64,000 nucleotides of DNA from JBQTHI01 sp052390035 (GTDB lineage Bacteria; Actinomycetota; Acidimicrobiia; Spongiisociales; ZC4RG35), in NCBI GenBank assembly GCA_052390035.1, contig JBQTHI010000007.1:28155-92154 (forward strand), read 5' to 3'. Within the stretch, counting starts at the first letter, position 1; each line of letters starts with the position of its first letter. The notes under the pieces are model-generated. The model ran no database searches. It was given only the letters and a program-made list of their open reading frames with translations, and was not told the origin of the DNA. Made by a program: the position numbers and the translations under genes. Below are positions 27,007 through 36,529 of the stretch, piece after piece.

Positions 27007-28734
27007 CTACCCGGCCGGCATCCTCCGCTGGCTGAGCACGCGTTCGGTTATGAGATCGACCACTTCGTTCACCGGTGACTCCTCGGCGGTGGATCCAGCC
27101 CTCGTGACCAATTCCAGTCTCCCATTGGCCAGCGTCTTGGGACCGACGGTGAGCCGCAGCGGAATTCCGATCAGCTCCCCATCGGCGAATTTCACCCCGG
27201 GTCGCTCGTCCCGATCGTCCAGGATGACCTCGATTCCTCGGGTCGCCAACTTCTCATAGACCGATTCGCCGACCGACATGGTGGCCGGATCGTCGACTCG
27301 AAGCACGGTGACCAGCACCTCATAAGGTGCGACCGACATCGGCCACACGATCCCCCGCTCGTCATGGGAAGACTCCACCACGGCCGCCATCGCCCGTTCC
27401 AGACCAATGCCGTACGAGCCCATCACGATGGGGTGGGAAGCGCCGTTTTCGTCCTGGACATAGGCGCCCATCACCTCGGAATACCCGGTGCCGAGCTTGA
27501 AAATGTGGCCCACTTCGATGCCCTTCCACATTTGGAGCGGCGCCCCACAGCGAGGGCAAGGCTCTCCTTGGCGGACCGATCGTAGGGCTGCCCACCGCCC
27601 CACCTTCAGGTCGCGTTCGACATCGACGCCACGCAGGTGCCAGTCGTCGCGATTGGCGCCGGTGACCATGTTGGTCCGGCCACGAAGATCGAGGTCGGCG
27701 ATAACCGGCAGATGTTCGACTCCGACCGCCCCCAGACTCCCCGGCAATGCCCCGAGTGCTTCCCTGATCTCGGCCGCCTGGGCCGGCCTCAGGTCGGCGG
27801 TGCCGGTGGTGTCGATCAGCTTTTGCTCCAGCAACTCATGATCGCCCCGAACTATCACTAGGGTCAGTTCACCTCTTATGACGTAGACGAGGGTCTTGAG
27901 CTGACGCTCGGGAGCGGCGAAGTCACCAAACGCCCCGGCCAGTGCCGCGATCGTCCTGATTCCGGGGGTGGGGAACTCCGTGGGCATGGCCGGGCTCGCT
28001 CCATCCTCGATCGGGGGCAGTTTCGATATCGCCTTCTCCAGGTTGGCCCGATAATCCCCGTTCGGACAGGTGACTATCCAATCTTCACCTGCGGGGCTTT
28101 GCACTATGAACTCGACCGACTCGGTGCCACCCATTGCCCCGGACGAGGCTTCGACATCAACCGCGTTCAATCCCATCCGGGCGAAGATCCTCACATAGGC
28201 GCCATGCTGGCGGTCGAAGGCCACGTCGAGGCCGTCGGTGTCGATGTCGAGGGTGTAGGCATCCTTCATTGTGAACTCGCGGACCCGCAGCACCCCCGAC
28301 TTTGGTCGCGGTTCGTCGCGGAACTTGGTCTGGATCTGGTACCAGACCTGGGGGAGGTCCCGATATGACGGCAGCTCGGTAGCGAGGATGGCGAAGACCT
28401 CCTCGTGGGTCATCGCCAGGCAGTTGTCGGCTCCCTTGCGGTCTTTGAGCCGAAAAAGCTCCTCTCCCATCTTCTCCCACCGGCCGGACTTTTTCCAGAT
28501 CTCGCCCGGATGGAGTGCAGGGAGGTGAAATTGCTGTCCACCCACGCGGTCCATCTCCTCGCGGATGATGCCGTCGATCTTCCGGCGAACCCGCTGGCCG
28601 AGAGGGAGCATCGAATAGTGGCCCGAGTGGAGTTGGCGGATGAACCCGCCCCTCACCAACAGCCGGTGGGAAACGGCCTCGGCTTCGGCGGGGTCGTCGC
28701 GGAGCGTCGGAATGAAGGCCTGTGACCATCGCAT
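27007..28734 (-). CDS. proS: Prolyl-tRNA synthetase (bacterial type, with editing domain)
   Basis: 575 residues, class II synthetase charging tRNA-Pro. Motif 1 LPLGQRVRRKIDGIIREEM, motif 2 FRDEPRPKSGVLRVREFTMKDAYT, motif 3 GSYGIGLERAMAAVVE. The INS editing domain that hydrolyses Ala-tRNA-Pro lies at about 230-400, and a C-terminal anticodon-binding domain ends the protein. Start ATG 28734 is ten bases after a TACCCT box, so it probably has its own transcript; no T-box leader fits. Confidence 0.95.
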   Translation of the reverse strand: MRWSQAFIPTLRDDPAEAEAVSHRLLVRGGFIRQLHSGHYSMLPLGQRVRRKIDGIIREEMDRVGGQQFHLPALHPGEIWKKSGRWEKMGEELFRLKDRKGADNCLAMTHEEVFAILATELPSYRDLPQVWYQIQTKFRDEPRPKSGVLRVREFTMKDAYTLDIDTDGLDVAFDRQHGAYVRIFARMGLNAVDVEASSGAMGGTESVEFIVQSPAGEDWIVTCPNGDYRANLEKAISKLPPIEDGASPAMPTEFPTPGIRTIAALAGAFGDFAAPERQLKTLVYVIRGELTLVIVRGDHELLEQKLIDTTGTADLRPAQAAEIREALGALPGSLGAVGVEHLPVIADLDLRGRTNMVTGANRDDWHLRGVDVERDLKVGRWAALRSVRQGEPCPRCGAPLQMWKGIEVGHIFKLGTGYSEVMGAYVQDENGASHPIVMGSYGIGLERAMAAVVESSHDERGIVWPMSVAPYEVLVTVLRVDDPATMSVGESVYEKLATRGIEVILDDRDERPGVKFADGELIGIPLRLTVGPKTLANGRLELVTRAGSTAEESPVNEVVDLITERVLSQRRMPAG

Positions 28735-28744
28735 GGTGGCGGGG

Positions 28745-28750
28745 AGGGTA
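28745..28750 (-). promoter_or_regulatory. -10 box for proS
   Basis: TACCCT on the minus strand, ten bases before ATG 28734, in the 62-base ispG-proS gap. Confidence 0.4.
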
Positions 28751-28796
28751 CCGCGAGACTGGTTGGCTAAATGCCCGTCTGATCTCCGCTCGAAAC

Positions 28797-30002
28797 CTAC
28801 CCCTGAGCCGTCTCGGCCACCTTGCGCCGTTTGATCTCGACCCGGTTGGCGTCGCCCTGGATCTGGATCAACTCCTCCCTCGTCGCCTCGGCGATGGCGG
28901 CGGCGTCCTTGTCGGCGGCGGCCAGGCGCGCCTCAACTCCTTCGGCCGCCAGTCGTCGAGCCTCCTCGACGAGAGCCGAAACCATGTCGGCCTCCGGCAC
29001 CACCCGCACCACCTGGCCCTTGACGAACAAATGCCCCCTGCCTCGTCCAGCGGCTATTCCCAGATCGGCCTCTCTCGCCTCTCCCGGGCCGTTGACCACA
29101 CAGCCCATCACTGCCACCTGAATCGGAAGCTTCTCCGCCTCCAATGCCTTCTGGGCGTCGCTGGCCACCTTGATGACATCGACCTCGGCTCGCCCACAGG
29201 AAGGGCAGGCGATCAGGTCGAGGCCCTTCCGTTCGCGTAGACCTAGATATTCGAGCAGTTGGCGTCCGGCCTTGGCTTCCTCAACCGGGTCGGCGGTTAG
29301 GGAGAACCGAATCGTGTCGCCGATCCCCTCGAGCAGGAGAGTGGAGATCCCTGCCACCGACTTGATCAGTCCGCCCGGGAGCGGACCTGCCTCGGTGACC
29401 CCCAGGTGCATGGGGTATTCGACCCGTTCGGCGAGCAGCCGGTACGAGTCCACCATGTAGGGGACGTTGGAGTGTTTGACCGAGATCTTGATGTCGAAGA
29501 AATCGACCTCCTCGAGGTAGCGAACCTCGGTCAGGGCAGACTCGACCAGGGCCTCTGGTACCGGCGCTCCGAACCTCTCCAGTAGGTCCTTATCGAGTGA
29601 GCCGGCGTTGACTCCGATCCTGATCGGCACCCCACGAGCCTTGGCCTCCCTGGCCACCGATTTGATCTGTTCTTCTTTGCGGATGTTGCCGGGGTTGAGT
29701 CGAAGCCCCTCCACGCCCGCTTCGAGGGCGGCGAGGGCGAGGCGATACTGGTAGTGGATGTCGGCGATGATCGGAACCGGGGAGCGGGGGACGATTTCGG
29801 CCAGGCCCTGGGCCGCTTCCACGTCATTACAAGTGATACGGACGATGTCGGCCCCTGCCCCTTTGAGGGCGTACACCTGGGCGAGCGTGCCGTCGACGTC
29901 GGCGGTCTTGGTGGTGCACATCGACTGAACGCTGATCGGGGAACCTCCTCCAACGGGAACCGCGCCGACATGCAGCAGACGCGAGTTTCGACGGGCAATC
30001 AC
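28797..30002 (-). CDS. ispG: 4-hydroxy-3-methylbut-2-enyl diphosphate synthase
   Basis: 401-residue Fe-S enzyme of the MEP isoprenoid pathway, converting MEcPP to HMBPP. N-terminal barrel with PISVQSMCTTKTADVDGT, and GVEGLRLNPGNI. The C-terminal cluster ligands are visible as ACPSCGR and MGCVVNGPGEA. Start GTG 30002. The last about 35 residues are an Ala/Glu/Arg-rich tail beyond the usual end. With dxr in the same gene series, two MEP steps are encoded here. Confidence 0.95.
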   Translation of the reverse strand: MIARRNSRLLHVGAVPVGGGSPISVQSMCTTKTADVDGTLAQVYALKGAGADIVRITCNDVEAAQGLAEIVPRSPVPIIADIHYQYRLALAALEAGVEGLRLNPGNIRKEEQIKSVAREAKARGVPIRIGVNAGSLDKDLLERFGAPVPEALVESALTEVRYLEEVDFFDIKISVKHSNVPYMVDSYRLLAERVEYPMHLGVTEAGPLPGGLIKSVAGISTLLLEGIGDTIRFSLTADPVEEAKAGRQLLEYLGLRERKGLDLIACPSCGRAEVDVIKVASDAQKALEAEKLPIQVAVMGCVVNGPGEAREADLGIAAGRGRGHLFVKGQVVRVVPEADMVSALVEEARRLAAEGVEARLAAADKDAAAIAEATREELIQIQGDANRVEIKRRKVAETAQG

Positions 30003-30029
30003 CGCATCAAGGCTAAATGGCCGCAGCCG

Positions 30030-31142
30030 CTAGATATCGATCGGATCAACGATGTCGAGGATGATCCCGACCAGACCGAGGAACCCGACTAGGGCAATGA
30101 CGAGCGCCGCCACCGGAACCAGCCAACGGATGTTTACCTGGCGACGAGTCACCTTCTCAAACAGGGCGACGGCGAAATGCCCGCCATCGAGTGGATATAG
30201 CGGGAGGACATTGAGAGTGGCGAGCATGACGTTGATTGAGGCAAGCAACACAAGGAACGGCGCCCAACCGAACTCATCGACCTGACTACCGATGTTCCCC
30301 ACCCCGATGGGGCTGACCGGCCGGATCTCATCGGGTATGTCCGTGTTGCCTATGAGGACTCCCGCCAGCCGGCTGAGGGTCTCCGGATGGACGATCCGTC
30401 CCAGTACATCGAAGGTGAGGCCGACGGTCAGGCCAAGTTGACGACCGGCCATAACCGCCGCCTCCCCCATGCCGAGATGCCGCTCGACGATCTCCGGAGC
30501 CACCCCGAGAAACCCGCGGGTCTCGCCGGTTTCGGGATCGGTTCTGGTGGCGAGGGTGGCGGTCCGCTCGATGATGGCGCCGTCCCGATCCAAGGTCACC
30601 ACCACTTCTTCGCCCGGCCGGCTGGAGAGCGCCTCGGCCACATTCGACCATTCCGGGGTGGCCGCCCCATCGATCGCCAAGATCACGTCGCCGGCTTCAA
30701 TTCCGGCTCCGGCGGCCGGAGTCGGGCTTCCGTCCTCGAACTCGCCGACCACTTCCGAGATGCCGGTGCTGAGCTCGGATACTCCGTTGGCCAAGAGAAC
30801 CCCGGCGAACATCAGGTAGGCGATCAAGAAGTTGGTACCGACCCCGGCCAGCACAACCAGCGACTTCTTCCAGAAGGTTTGTTCGCGGTAAGTACGACCG
30901 ATGTCGGTGGGATTGATCTCTTCCATCGGATTCATCCCTACGACCCGTACGTAACCGCCCAGCGGCAGCAGCTTGATGCCGTATTCGGTTTCGCCCCGTC
31001 TGAACGACCACAGCCGGGGGCCAAACCCAAAGAAGAACTCGGTCGCTTTGATGCCCACCGCCTTGGCGGCAAGGAAATGCCCCAACTCGTGGGCGGTAAC
31101 GAAGAAAACGATGGCGAGGAAGCCGCTTAGTCCACCGATCAA
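30030..31142 (-). CDS. rseP: Site-2 protease (RseP/YaeL-type zinc metalloprotease)
   Basis: 370-residue intramembrane protease. Zinc motif HELGH at residues 18-22 in the first helix, a PDZ domain at about 130-210 (EAGDVILAIDGAATPEWSNVAEAL), and the third zinc ligand in NVLPLYPLDGGHF. Cleaves anti-sigma factors or signal peptides in the membrane. Start TTG 31142 has GGAG six bases upstream. Position between dxr and ispG is canonical. Confidence 0.93.
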   Translation of the reverse strand: MIGGLSGFLAIVFFVTAHELGHFLAAKAVGIKATEFFFGFGPRLWSFRRGETEYGIKLLPLGGYVRVVGMNPMEEINPTDIGRTYREQTFWKKSLVVLAGVGTNFLIAYLMFAGVLLANGVSELSTGISEVVGEFEDGSPTPAAGAGIEAGDVILAIDGAATPEWSNVAEALSSRPGEEVVVTLDRDGAIIERTATLATRTDPETGETRGFLGVAPEIVERHLGMGEAAVMAGRQLGLTVGLTFDVLGRIVHPETLSRLAGVLIGNTDIPDEIRPVSPIGVGNIGSQVDEFGWAPFLVLLASINVMLATLNVLPLYPLDGGHFAVALFEKVTRRQVNIRWLVPVAALVIALVGFLGLVGIILDIVDPIDI

Positions 31143-31239
31143 TGCTGTCTCCTGATAGTGCCACCAGCCTGGCAGGGGCAGATCAACGCTACCGGCTTCC
31201 CGGCCTAACCGGGCTTCGGGCCTGACCGGCGTGGTTCGT

Positions 31240-32391
31240 TCAGCAGGCCCCCGCGATCATGGCGGCTGTGGTGGAGCGGGCCTCCTTGTCGCAATCCATC
31301 AGTGACTCAAGGTCGGTCAACTCGGGCTCGATCTCCACCGTGTCGAGCGTCTCGGCAATTACCCTCACGATCGAGGTGAAGCCGAGCCGTTTCTGGAGAA
31401 AGGCTTCAACCGCGACCTCGTCTGCCGCGTTGAACACAGCCGGAGCTGATCCGCCCTTTCGACCCGCCGCATAACCAAGCGCCAAACCCGGGAATGCTCC
31501 TTGATCAGGAACATCAAAGGTAAGGGCTAACCCGCTCCATGGGAGTAGTTCGAAGGCGCTCGACTGGCGGTGCGGAAAACCCAATGCGTACCCGATCGGA
31601 ATCCTCATGTCGGGCTGCCCGAGCTGGGCTTTGATCGATCCATCGGTGAAGGCCACCAGTGAGTGGATGATGCTTTGGGGATGGATCACCACGTCGATGT
31701 GATCAAGGCCAAGCTCGAAGATCTGATGGGCCTCGATCACTTCGAGTGCCTTGTTGATCAGGGTGGCGGAGTCGATAGTGATTCGCGGTCCCATGCTCCA
31801 GTTGGGGTGCCGCAATGCCTGTTCGGGTTTGACGTCCTCTTGTTGCTCGACGGTCCATCCACGGAAAGGTCCGCCGCTGGCGGTGAGAATGATCCGGTCG
31901 ACCGAATCCAATGCCTCTCCCACCATGCACTGGAAGATGGCGGAATGTTCGGAGTCGACCGGGATGAGCTCGCCTCCGCCGGCCCTCAGGGCCCGTTTGA
32001 CCAGCGGTCCGCCAGCCACCATCGACTCTTTGTTGGCAAGAGCCACCCGGTTGCCGGCTTCCAGTCCGGCCAGGGTTATCGGTAGCCCGGCGAGACCGAC
32101 CACGGCGTTCATCACGATCTGGTCCTTCATCCCGGCCAGGTTGGCAAGGGCGTCGGATCCGAACTCGACCCGGCGGCCGGGAAGGCGATCGATCAACCGG
32201 CGCCGTTCATCGTTCGAACCGCCGGATGCCGCCACCACCGCGTCGGGATGAGCGCGGGCGATCTCGGCAAGCTGCTCGGAGGGACGGCGGGCCCCCACTG
32301 CCACTACGGGAATGCCGATCTGACCGGCCACCTCCAGGGTTTGGCGTCCGATCGAGCCGGTGGCACCCAATACAGCCAGCCCGTCACTCAC
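31240..32391 (-). CDS. dxr: 1-deoxy-D-xylulose 5-phosphate reductoisomerase
   Basis: 383 residues. First committed MEP step, NADPH-dependent rearrangement of DXP to MEP. NADPH motif LAVLGATGSIGRQTLEV at the N-terminus, NKESMVAGG, VDSEHSAIFQC and TASGGPFRG for metal and substrate binding. Start GTG 32391 gives VSDGLAVLG and lies 13 bases after the cdsA stop; the open frame continues upstream over cdsA but without homology. Confidence 0.94.
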   Translation of the reverse strand: MSDGLAVLGATGSIGRQTLEVAGQIGIPVVAVGARRPSEQLAEIARAHPDAVVAASGGSNDERRRLIDRLPGRRVEFGSDALANLAGMKDQIVMNAVVGLAGLPITLAGLEAGNRVALANKESMVAGGPLVKRALRAGGGELIPVDSEHSAIFQCMVGEALDSVDRIILTASGGPFRGWTVEQQEDVKPEQALRHPNWSMGPRITIDSATLINKALEVIEAHQIFELGLDHIDVVIHPQSIIHSLVAFTDGSIKAQLGQPDMRIPIGYALGFPHRQSSAFELLPWSGLALTFDVPDQGAFPGLALGYAAGRKGGSAPAVFNAADEVAVEAFLQKRLGFTSIVRVIAETLDTVEIEPELTDLESLMDCDKEARSTTAAMIAGAC

Positions 32392-32404
32392 GGGCAGCGG
32401 AGAT

Positions 32405-33646
32405 TCAAAGCAGTCCCGCCGACCGCATGAACAAATACGCGGCGGGTGCCACGAACAACAGCCCGTCGATGCGGTCGAGCATGCCACCGTGACCGGGAAG
32501 CACTGAACCCATGTCTTTGACGCCGAGACTCCTCTTGACGAGCGACTCGGCGGCATCGCCGATCGGCGAAAACACCGCGACGATCACCGTCAGCACCACC
32601 GATTGGGACAGGTCGATCAGGAACCAGTCAACTGTGGACAGGAATGTCGCCGCCGCTCCGCTCAGCACAATGCCGCCCACGTAACCCTCCCACGTCTTCT
32701 TCGGGGACAGCTCGGGCGCCATCGGGTGCCGGCCCATTGCTTTACCAGCGAAATAGGAGCCGATGTCGAACAGGGCGACCAAAACGACGAGCAGCAGGAC
32801 TAGGGGCAGGGCGTTGGGAGACGCACCGATGCCGACTGCAAAAGCGAGCAGAGACACCCAGGCGGCGCCAAAAATCGTCACAGTCGCATTGTCAAGCGGC
32901 CGGCGGCGCGGCACCACCGAAAAGAACAGCACCACCGCCATCGCGCTCAGCAAGGTGACGAACATCAAGGGTCCCGGTCCCCCCAGGTGCATGGCGACCG
33001 CCGCCCCGGCGGTGCCCAGGAGCCCGAACAGGGCGATCGGCACGAAACCATGGCGACGCAGGGTGGCGTACAACTCGCCGACGGCGATGACCATGACCGC
33101 CCCGACGAAGCCGGTGAAGAACCATCCCCCCATGAGCAGGGTGGCCATGAATAACCCGACCAGCACCAGGGCGCTGATGATCCGCAACGTCAGGTCGCTG
33201 GCGGCGGCCTGCTCGACATGTTCGACATCCTCCTCCTGAATGCCCGGGCGTCCGGTGACATCCGCAAAGTCGACGAGGCCGGAACCGAGTCCCGCCATGG
33301 ACGCAGCTACCGCCGGGCGGGTGTTCGGCTCCTGGCCGCCCTGGGCGATCTCCTCGGCCAGGTCTCGATATTCGGCGGTGGTGGCCGACAGGTAGGCCTC
33401 CTCCGAAATCGAAGCTTCACCGCCGTCGTCATCGCCGGCGATCAGGTCGGCAATGGTGGGTTGGGCGAGCTTGCCATCAAGGGCAGATGGGGCATTGGCC
33501 GCTTCCCTTGGTTCATCTTCCGGATCGACCGAGGCCTCCAGCGGCTCCTCCCAGGGACGGGTGAAACGGGGCGCAGGTTCGGTCGGCACCGCAGGTGGCG
33601 CATTCGGGTCTGTTCCCAGAGCCTCCCGCCGATGCCTCCGGGCCAT
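32405..33646 (-). CDS. cdsA: CDP-diglyceride synthetase with long acidic N-terminal extension
   Basis: 413 residues from ATG 33646. The C-terminal about 260 residues are a normal CdsA: several membrane helices and the signature SPIGDAAESLVKRSLGVKDMG-S-LPGHGG-LDRIDG. It makes CDP-diacylglycerol from phosphatidic acid and CTP. Ahead of the first helix is a soluble region of about 145 residues, rich in Glu, Asp, Pro and Ala, with no recognised domain. One base separates it from frr. Confidence 0.92.
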   Translation of the reverse strand: MARRHRREALGTDPNAPPAVPTEPAPRFTRPWEEPLEASVDPEDEPREAANAPSALDGKLAQPTIADLIAGDDDGGEASISEEAYLSATTAEYRDLAEEIAQGGQEPNTRPAVAASMAGLGSGLVDFADVTGRPGIQEEDVEHVEQAAASDLTLRIISALVLVGLFMATLLMGGWFFTGFVGAVMVIAVGELYATLRRHGFVPIALFGLLGTAGAAVAMHLGGPGPLMFVTLLSAMAVVLFFSVVPRRRPLDNATVTIFGAAWVSLLAFAVGIGASPNALPLVLLLVVLVALFDIGSYFAGKAMGRHPMAPELSPKKTWEGYVGGIVLSGAAATFLSTVDWFLIDLSQSVVLTVIVAVFSPIGDAAESLVKRSLGVKDMGSVLPGHGGMLDRIDGLLFVAPAAYLFMRSAGLL

Positions 33647-33647
33647 C

Positions 33648-34199
33648 TCAGACTTCCAGTAGCTCGTTCTCCTTGTGGCCAAGGAGATCGTCGATCTTGT
33701 GGACGAACCGGTCGGTGAGCTCCTGGAGCTCTTTTTCACCGCGCCTTATCTCGTCGTCAGAGACCTCCCCCTTGAGTGCCTCGATGTCGTCTTTTCCATG
33801 CCGGCGAACGTTCCGAACGGCGACCCGCCCCTCCTCTGACATGTGCCGGACCAGCTTGATCAACTCCCGTCTTCGCTCCTCGGTGAGGGACGGAAAAACG
33901 AGACGGATGACGGTCCCATCGTTGGATGGGTTGAGGCCCAGATCGGAGGCGCGGATCGCCTTCTCGATGGCAGTTATCGAGCTGCGGTCGTACGGTTGCA
34001 GCACCAGCAGACGGGGCTCGGGCACGGAGAACGAGGCGAGCTGTTGGAGCGGGGTAGGGGTGCCGTAATACTCAACGTGGACCCTATGAAGGATCTGGGG
34101 ATTGGCCCGACCGGTCCGTATGGTGAGGAACTCCGAGGCGACGTGATCAACCGCCTGCTCCATCTTTTTGCGGACCTCTCCCAGGACGTCGGTAATCAT
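33648..34199 (-). CDS. frr: Ribosome recycling factor
   Basis: 183 residues. With EF-G it splits post-termination ribosomes. Motifs KMEQAVDHVASEFLTIRTGRANP, YYGTPTPLQQLASF and FPSLTEERRRELIKLVR are characteristic. Start ATG 34199, nine bases after pyrH. Confidence 0.97.
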   Translation of the reverse strand: MITDVLGEVRKKMEQAVDHVASEFLTIRTGRANPQILHRVHVEYYGTPTPLQQLASFSVPEPRLLVLQPYDRSSITAIEKAIRASDLGLNPSNDGTVIRLVFPSLTEERRRELIKLVRHMSEEGRVAVRNVRRHGKDDIEALKGEVSDDEIRRGEKELQELTDRFVHKIDDLLGHKENELLEV

Positions 34200-34208
34200 G
34201 GCTGCTCC

Positions 34209-34919
34209 TCAGTGAACCACGGTTCCGATCGGCTCACCGGCCACGGCCCGAACAATGTTGCCCGGCACCGTCATGTCGAACACGACGATCGGGACATCGT
34301 GCTCGCGACACATCGTAATGGCGGTGGCATCCATCACCCGGAGACCCTGGGAAAGGAACTCCATGTAGCTGAGCTCGAGGTGACGGGTTGCAGCCGGATC
34401 GAGGGTCGGGTCGGCCGAATAAACCCCGTCCACTTTGCTCGCCTTGAGCAGGGCATCGGCGCCGATCTCGACCGCTCTGAGTGCCGCCGCGGTATCGGTG
34501 GTGAAGAATGGGTTGCCGGTACCAGCGGCGAAAATCACCACCCGCCCTTTCTCCAGGTGCCGCATGGCCCGCAGGCGAATATACGGCTCAGCCAGTTGCT
34601 GCATGGAAATAGCACTTTGCACCCTGGTCGGCATCCCGGCGTGCTCGAGGGCGTCGCGCAAGGCGAGACCGTTGATGACCGTGGCGAGCATTCCCATGTA
34701 GTCGGCAGTTGCTGGATCCATGCCTTTCGCCTGCTGCGAAACGCCGCGAAAGATGTTGCCCCCACCCACCACGATCGCCACCTCCACCCCCGTGGCGCTC
34801 GCCTCGGCGACTTCCACGGCGACCCGTTGGACGGTGTTGGGATCGATGCCGTATCCGAGGGCAGCGTCGGCAAATGCTTCGCCGGAGAGCTTGAGAAGAA
34901 CCCGCCGGCCTCCCCCCAT
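34209..34919 (-). CDS. pyrH: UMP kinase
   Basis: 236 residues, amino-acid kinase fold, phosphorylates UMP to UDP; hexameric and usually GTP-activated and UTP-inhibited. Motifs RVLLKLSGEAFA, VVGGGNIFRG, DYMGMLATVINGLAL and GTGNPFFTTDTAAALRA. Start ATG 34919 overlaps the tsf stop (TGATG). Confidence 0.96.
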   Translation of the reverse strand: MGGGRRVLLKLSGEAFADAALGYGIDPNTVQRVAVEVAEASATGVEVAIVVGGGNIFRGVSQQAKGMDPATADYMGMLATVINGLALRDALEHAGMPTRVQSAISMQQLAEPYIRLRAMRHLEKGRVVIFAAGTGNPFFTTDTAAALRAVEIGADALLKASKVDGVYSADPTLDPAATRHLELSYMEFLSQGLRVMDATAITMCREHDVPIVVFDMTVPGNIVRAVAGEPIGTVVH

Positions 34920-35578
34920 CAGCCGACCGCCGCCGGCTCCCGGCCCTCTTCCGGACCTGTGTCCAGGTCCCCGACGGCCAGCATCACCATACGCCGAACG
35001 GAGATGTTTTCGCCCATCCTGGCAGCCAGGTTATTAACCATGTCACCCACCGAGCCGGCAAATTGCTGCTCATTGACGAACTTCTGGTCGTATAGCACGT
35101 TGTCCTCGTAGAAGGCCTTCAACCGCCCTTCGACGATTTTCTCCACGACTTGGTCGGGCTTGCCTTCTTCTTTGGCCTGACGGGCGAGGAGATCTCGCTC
35201 CTCTCCCACCACCGATGCGTCAACCTCTTCCCGCCGGACCCAGCGGGGCCGGCCCCAGGCGATGTGCATCGCTATGCCATCCGCTACTTGGCGGAACTCG
35301 GGGTTCTTGGCCACGAAGTCGGTTTCGCAGGCTAACTCGACCAGCACACCCCGGACCGGTCGATCGGCTTGATAATGGAGGTACATGCCGATGGATCCCT
35401 CGTTCGCTTCGCGTTCGCCGGCGCGTTTTTGGACCTTGGCCAGGCCTTTGATCCGCAGCAGCTCCATGGCTGCCTCGAAGTCGCCGCCGGCATCGGCTAG
35501 GGCCCTTTTTGCATCCATCATCCCGACCCCGGCTTGCTGGCGAAGCCGCTGCACTTCTTTGGCGGATACGTCAGCCAT
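34919..35578 (-). CDS. tsf: Elongation factor Ts
   Basis: 219 residues, the nucleotide exchange factor for EF-Tu. N-terminal UBA-like helices (VQRLRQQAGVGMMDAKRALADAGGDFEAAMELLR) and VLVELACETDFVAKNPEF. Shorter than the E. coli protein, with a reduced core, as is common in actinobacteria. Overlaps rpsB by eight bases. Confidence 0.95.
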   Translation of the reverse strand: MADVSAKEVQRLRQQAGVGMMDAKRALADAGGDFEAAMELLRIKGLAKVQKRAGEREANEGSIGMYLHYQADRPVRGVLVELACETDFVAKNPEFRQVADGIAMHIAWGRPRWVRREEVDASVVGEERDLLARQAKEEGKPDQVVEKIVEGRLKAFYEDNVLYDQKFVNEQQFAGSVGDMVNNLAARMGENISVRRMVMLAVGDLDTGPEEGREPAAVG

Positions 35579-36338
35579 TGCTCACCGTTTCCTCCTCGGA
35601 GCTGGCATCGGAGCCGGCCGCCACCGTCGCCTCGGGAGCGAACGTCTCCTTGCCAACCACACCGCGTCCCTCCCGGCAGGCTTCGGCCAGGGCGCCGGCC
35701 ACCACCGCCGCCGCCCGTATGGCGTCGTCGTTACCAGCTATCACGAAGTCGATGTGGTCGGGATCGCAGTTGGTGTCGACCAGGGCGAGAGTGGTCAGCC
35801 CCAGACGCGCCGCTTCCCTGACCGCGGTGTGCTCCGTGTTCACGTCGACCAGGAAGACCGCATCGGGCACCTTCACCATCTCCCTCACCCCACCCAGAGT
35901 CTGCTGGAGCTTGGCCAGCTCGCGCCGGATCGAGAGACGCTCGCGCTTGGAGAGGGCATTGATCTCCTGGGAGGCCTCCATGCGCTCCAACTCCTTCATG
36001 TAGAAGATCCGCTTTTGAATCGTCGAGAAGTTGGTCAGCATCCCACCCAGCCACCGGAAGTTCACATATGGCATGCCTGCCGCCGTGGCCGCCTCGGCGA
36101 TTGGTGCCTGCGACTGCTTTTTGGTCCCGACGAAAAGCACGGTGCCCCCGCCGGCCACCAGGTTCTTCAGATATTCGACAGCGTTCTCGATCTGCGTGAG
36201 GGTCTGGCGAAGATCGATGATGTGAATGCCATTGCGTTCGCCGAAGATGTAGGGCTTCATCTTCGGGTTCCAGCGGCGGGTTTGATGCCCAAAATGCACA
36301 CCGGCTTCGAGCAGCTGCTTGATCGTGACGGCAGCCAA
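35571..36338 (-). CDS. rpsB: 30S ribosomal protein S2
   Basis: 255 residues. VTIKQLLEAGVHFGHQTRRWNPKM, LFVGTKKQ, YVNFRWLGGMLTNF and PDAVFLVDVNTEHTAVREA are S2 signatures. Acidic C-terminal tail of about 30 residues. Start TTG 36338 with GGAG eight bases before. The upstream 190-base gap holds a probable promoter and a hairpin. Confidence 0.96.
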   Translation of the reverse strand: MAAVTIKQLLEAGVHFGHQTRRWNPKMKPYIFGERNGIHIIDLRQTLTQIENAVEYLKNLVAGGGTVLFVGTKKQSQAPIAEAATAAGMPYVNFRWLGGMLTNFSTIQKRIFYMKELERMEASQEINALSKRERLSIRRELAKLQQTLGGVREMVKVPDAVFLVDVNTEHTAVREAARLGLTTLALVDTNCDPDHIDFVIAGNDDAIRAAAVVAGALAEACREGRGVVGKETFAPEATVAAGSDASSEEETVSNG

Positions 36339-36378
36339 AGTTGACTCCTTTGATACTGGGTTTATTCCTCCGCCGGCA

Positions 36379-36395
36379 GAGTCCCTGAGGGACTC
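36379..36395 (-). promoter_or_regulatory. Short leader hairpin before rpsB
   Basis: GAGTCCC, a three-base loop and GGGACTC form a perfect 7-bp stem about 40 bases before rpsB, with no U-tract. It could be part of an S2-responsive leader; no known leader family was matched. Confidence 0.4.
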
Positions 36396-36485
36396 GGGTC
36401 AACCAGGTGGATGCCCCTCCTCATCAGACGGGGCCGGAGGGCACCGCCAACCGCGAGGATTCACCGGCGTGTGTCGTTCAAGCAG

Positions 36486-36491
36486 ATGATA
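36486..36491 (-). promoter_or_regulatory. Possible rpsB-tsf promoter -10
   Basis: TATCAT on the minus strand in the whiG-rpsB gap, giving a leader of about 140 bases that contains the 36379 hairpin. It is flanked by CCGGCGT and ACGCCGG arms. No clear -35. Confidence 0.35.
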
Positions 36492-36529
36492 GACGCCGGC
36501 GCAGCTCGCCGGACGGGGCGCCAGCTCGC

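Noticed and set aside
36339..36529. tRNA or small RNA gene in the whiG-rpsB gap
   Set aside because: No T-loop GGTTCGA-type sequence or cloverleaf; only a promoter-like box and a short hairpin.
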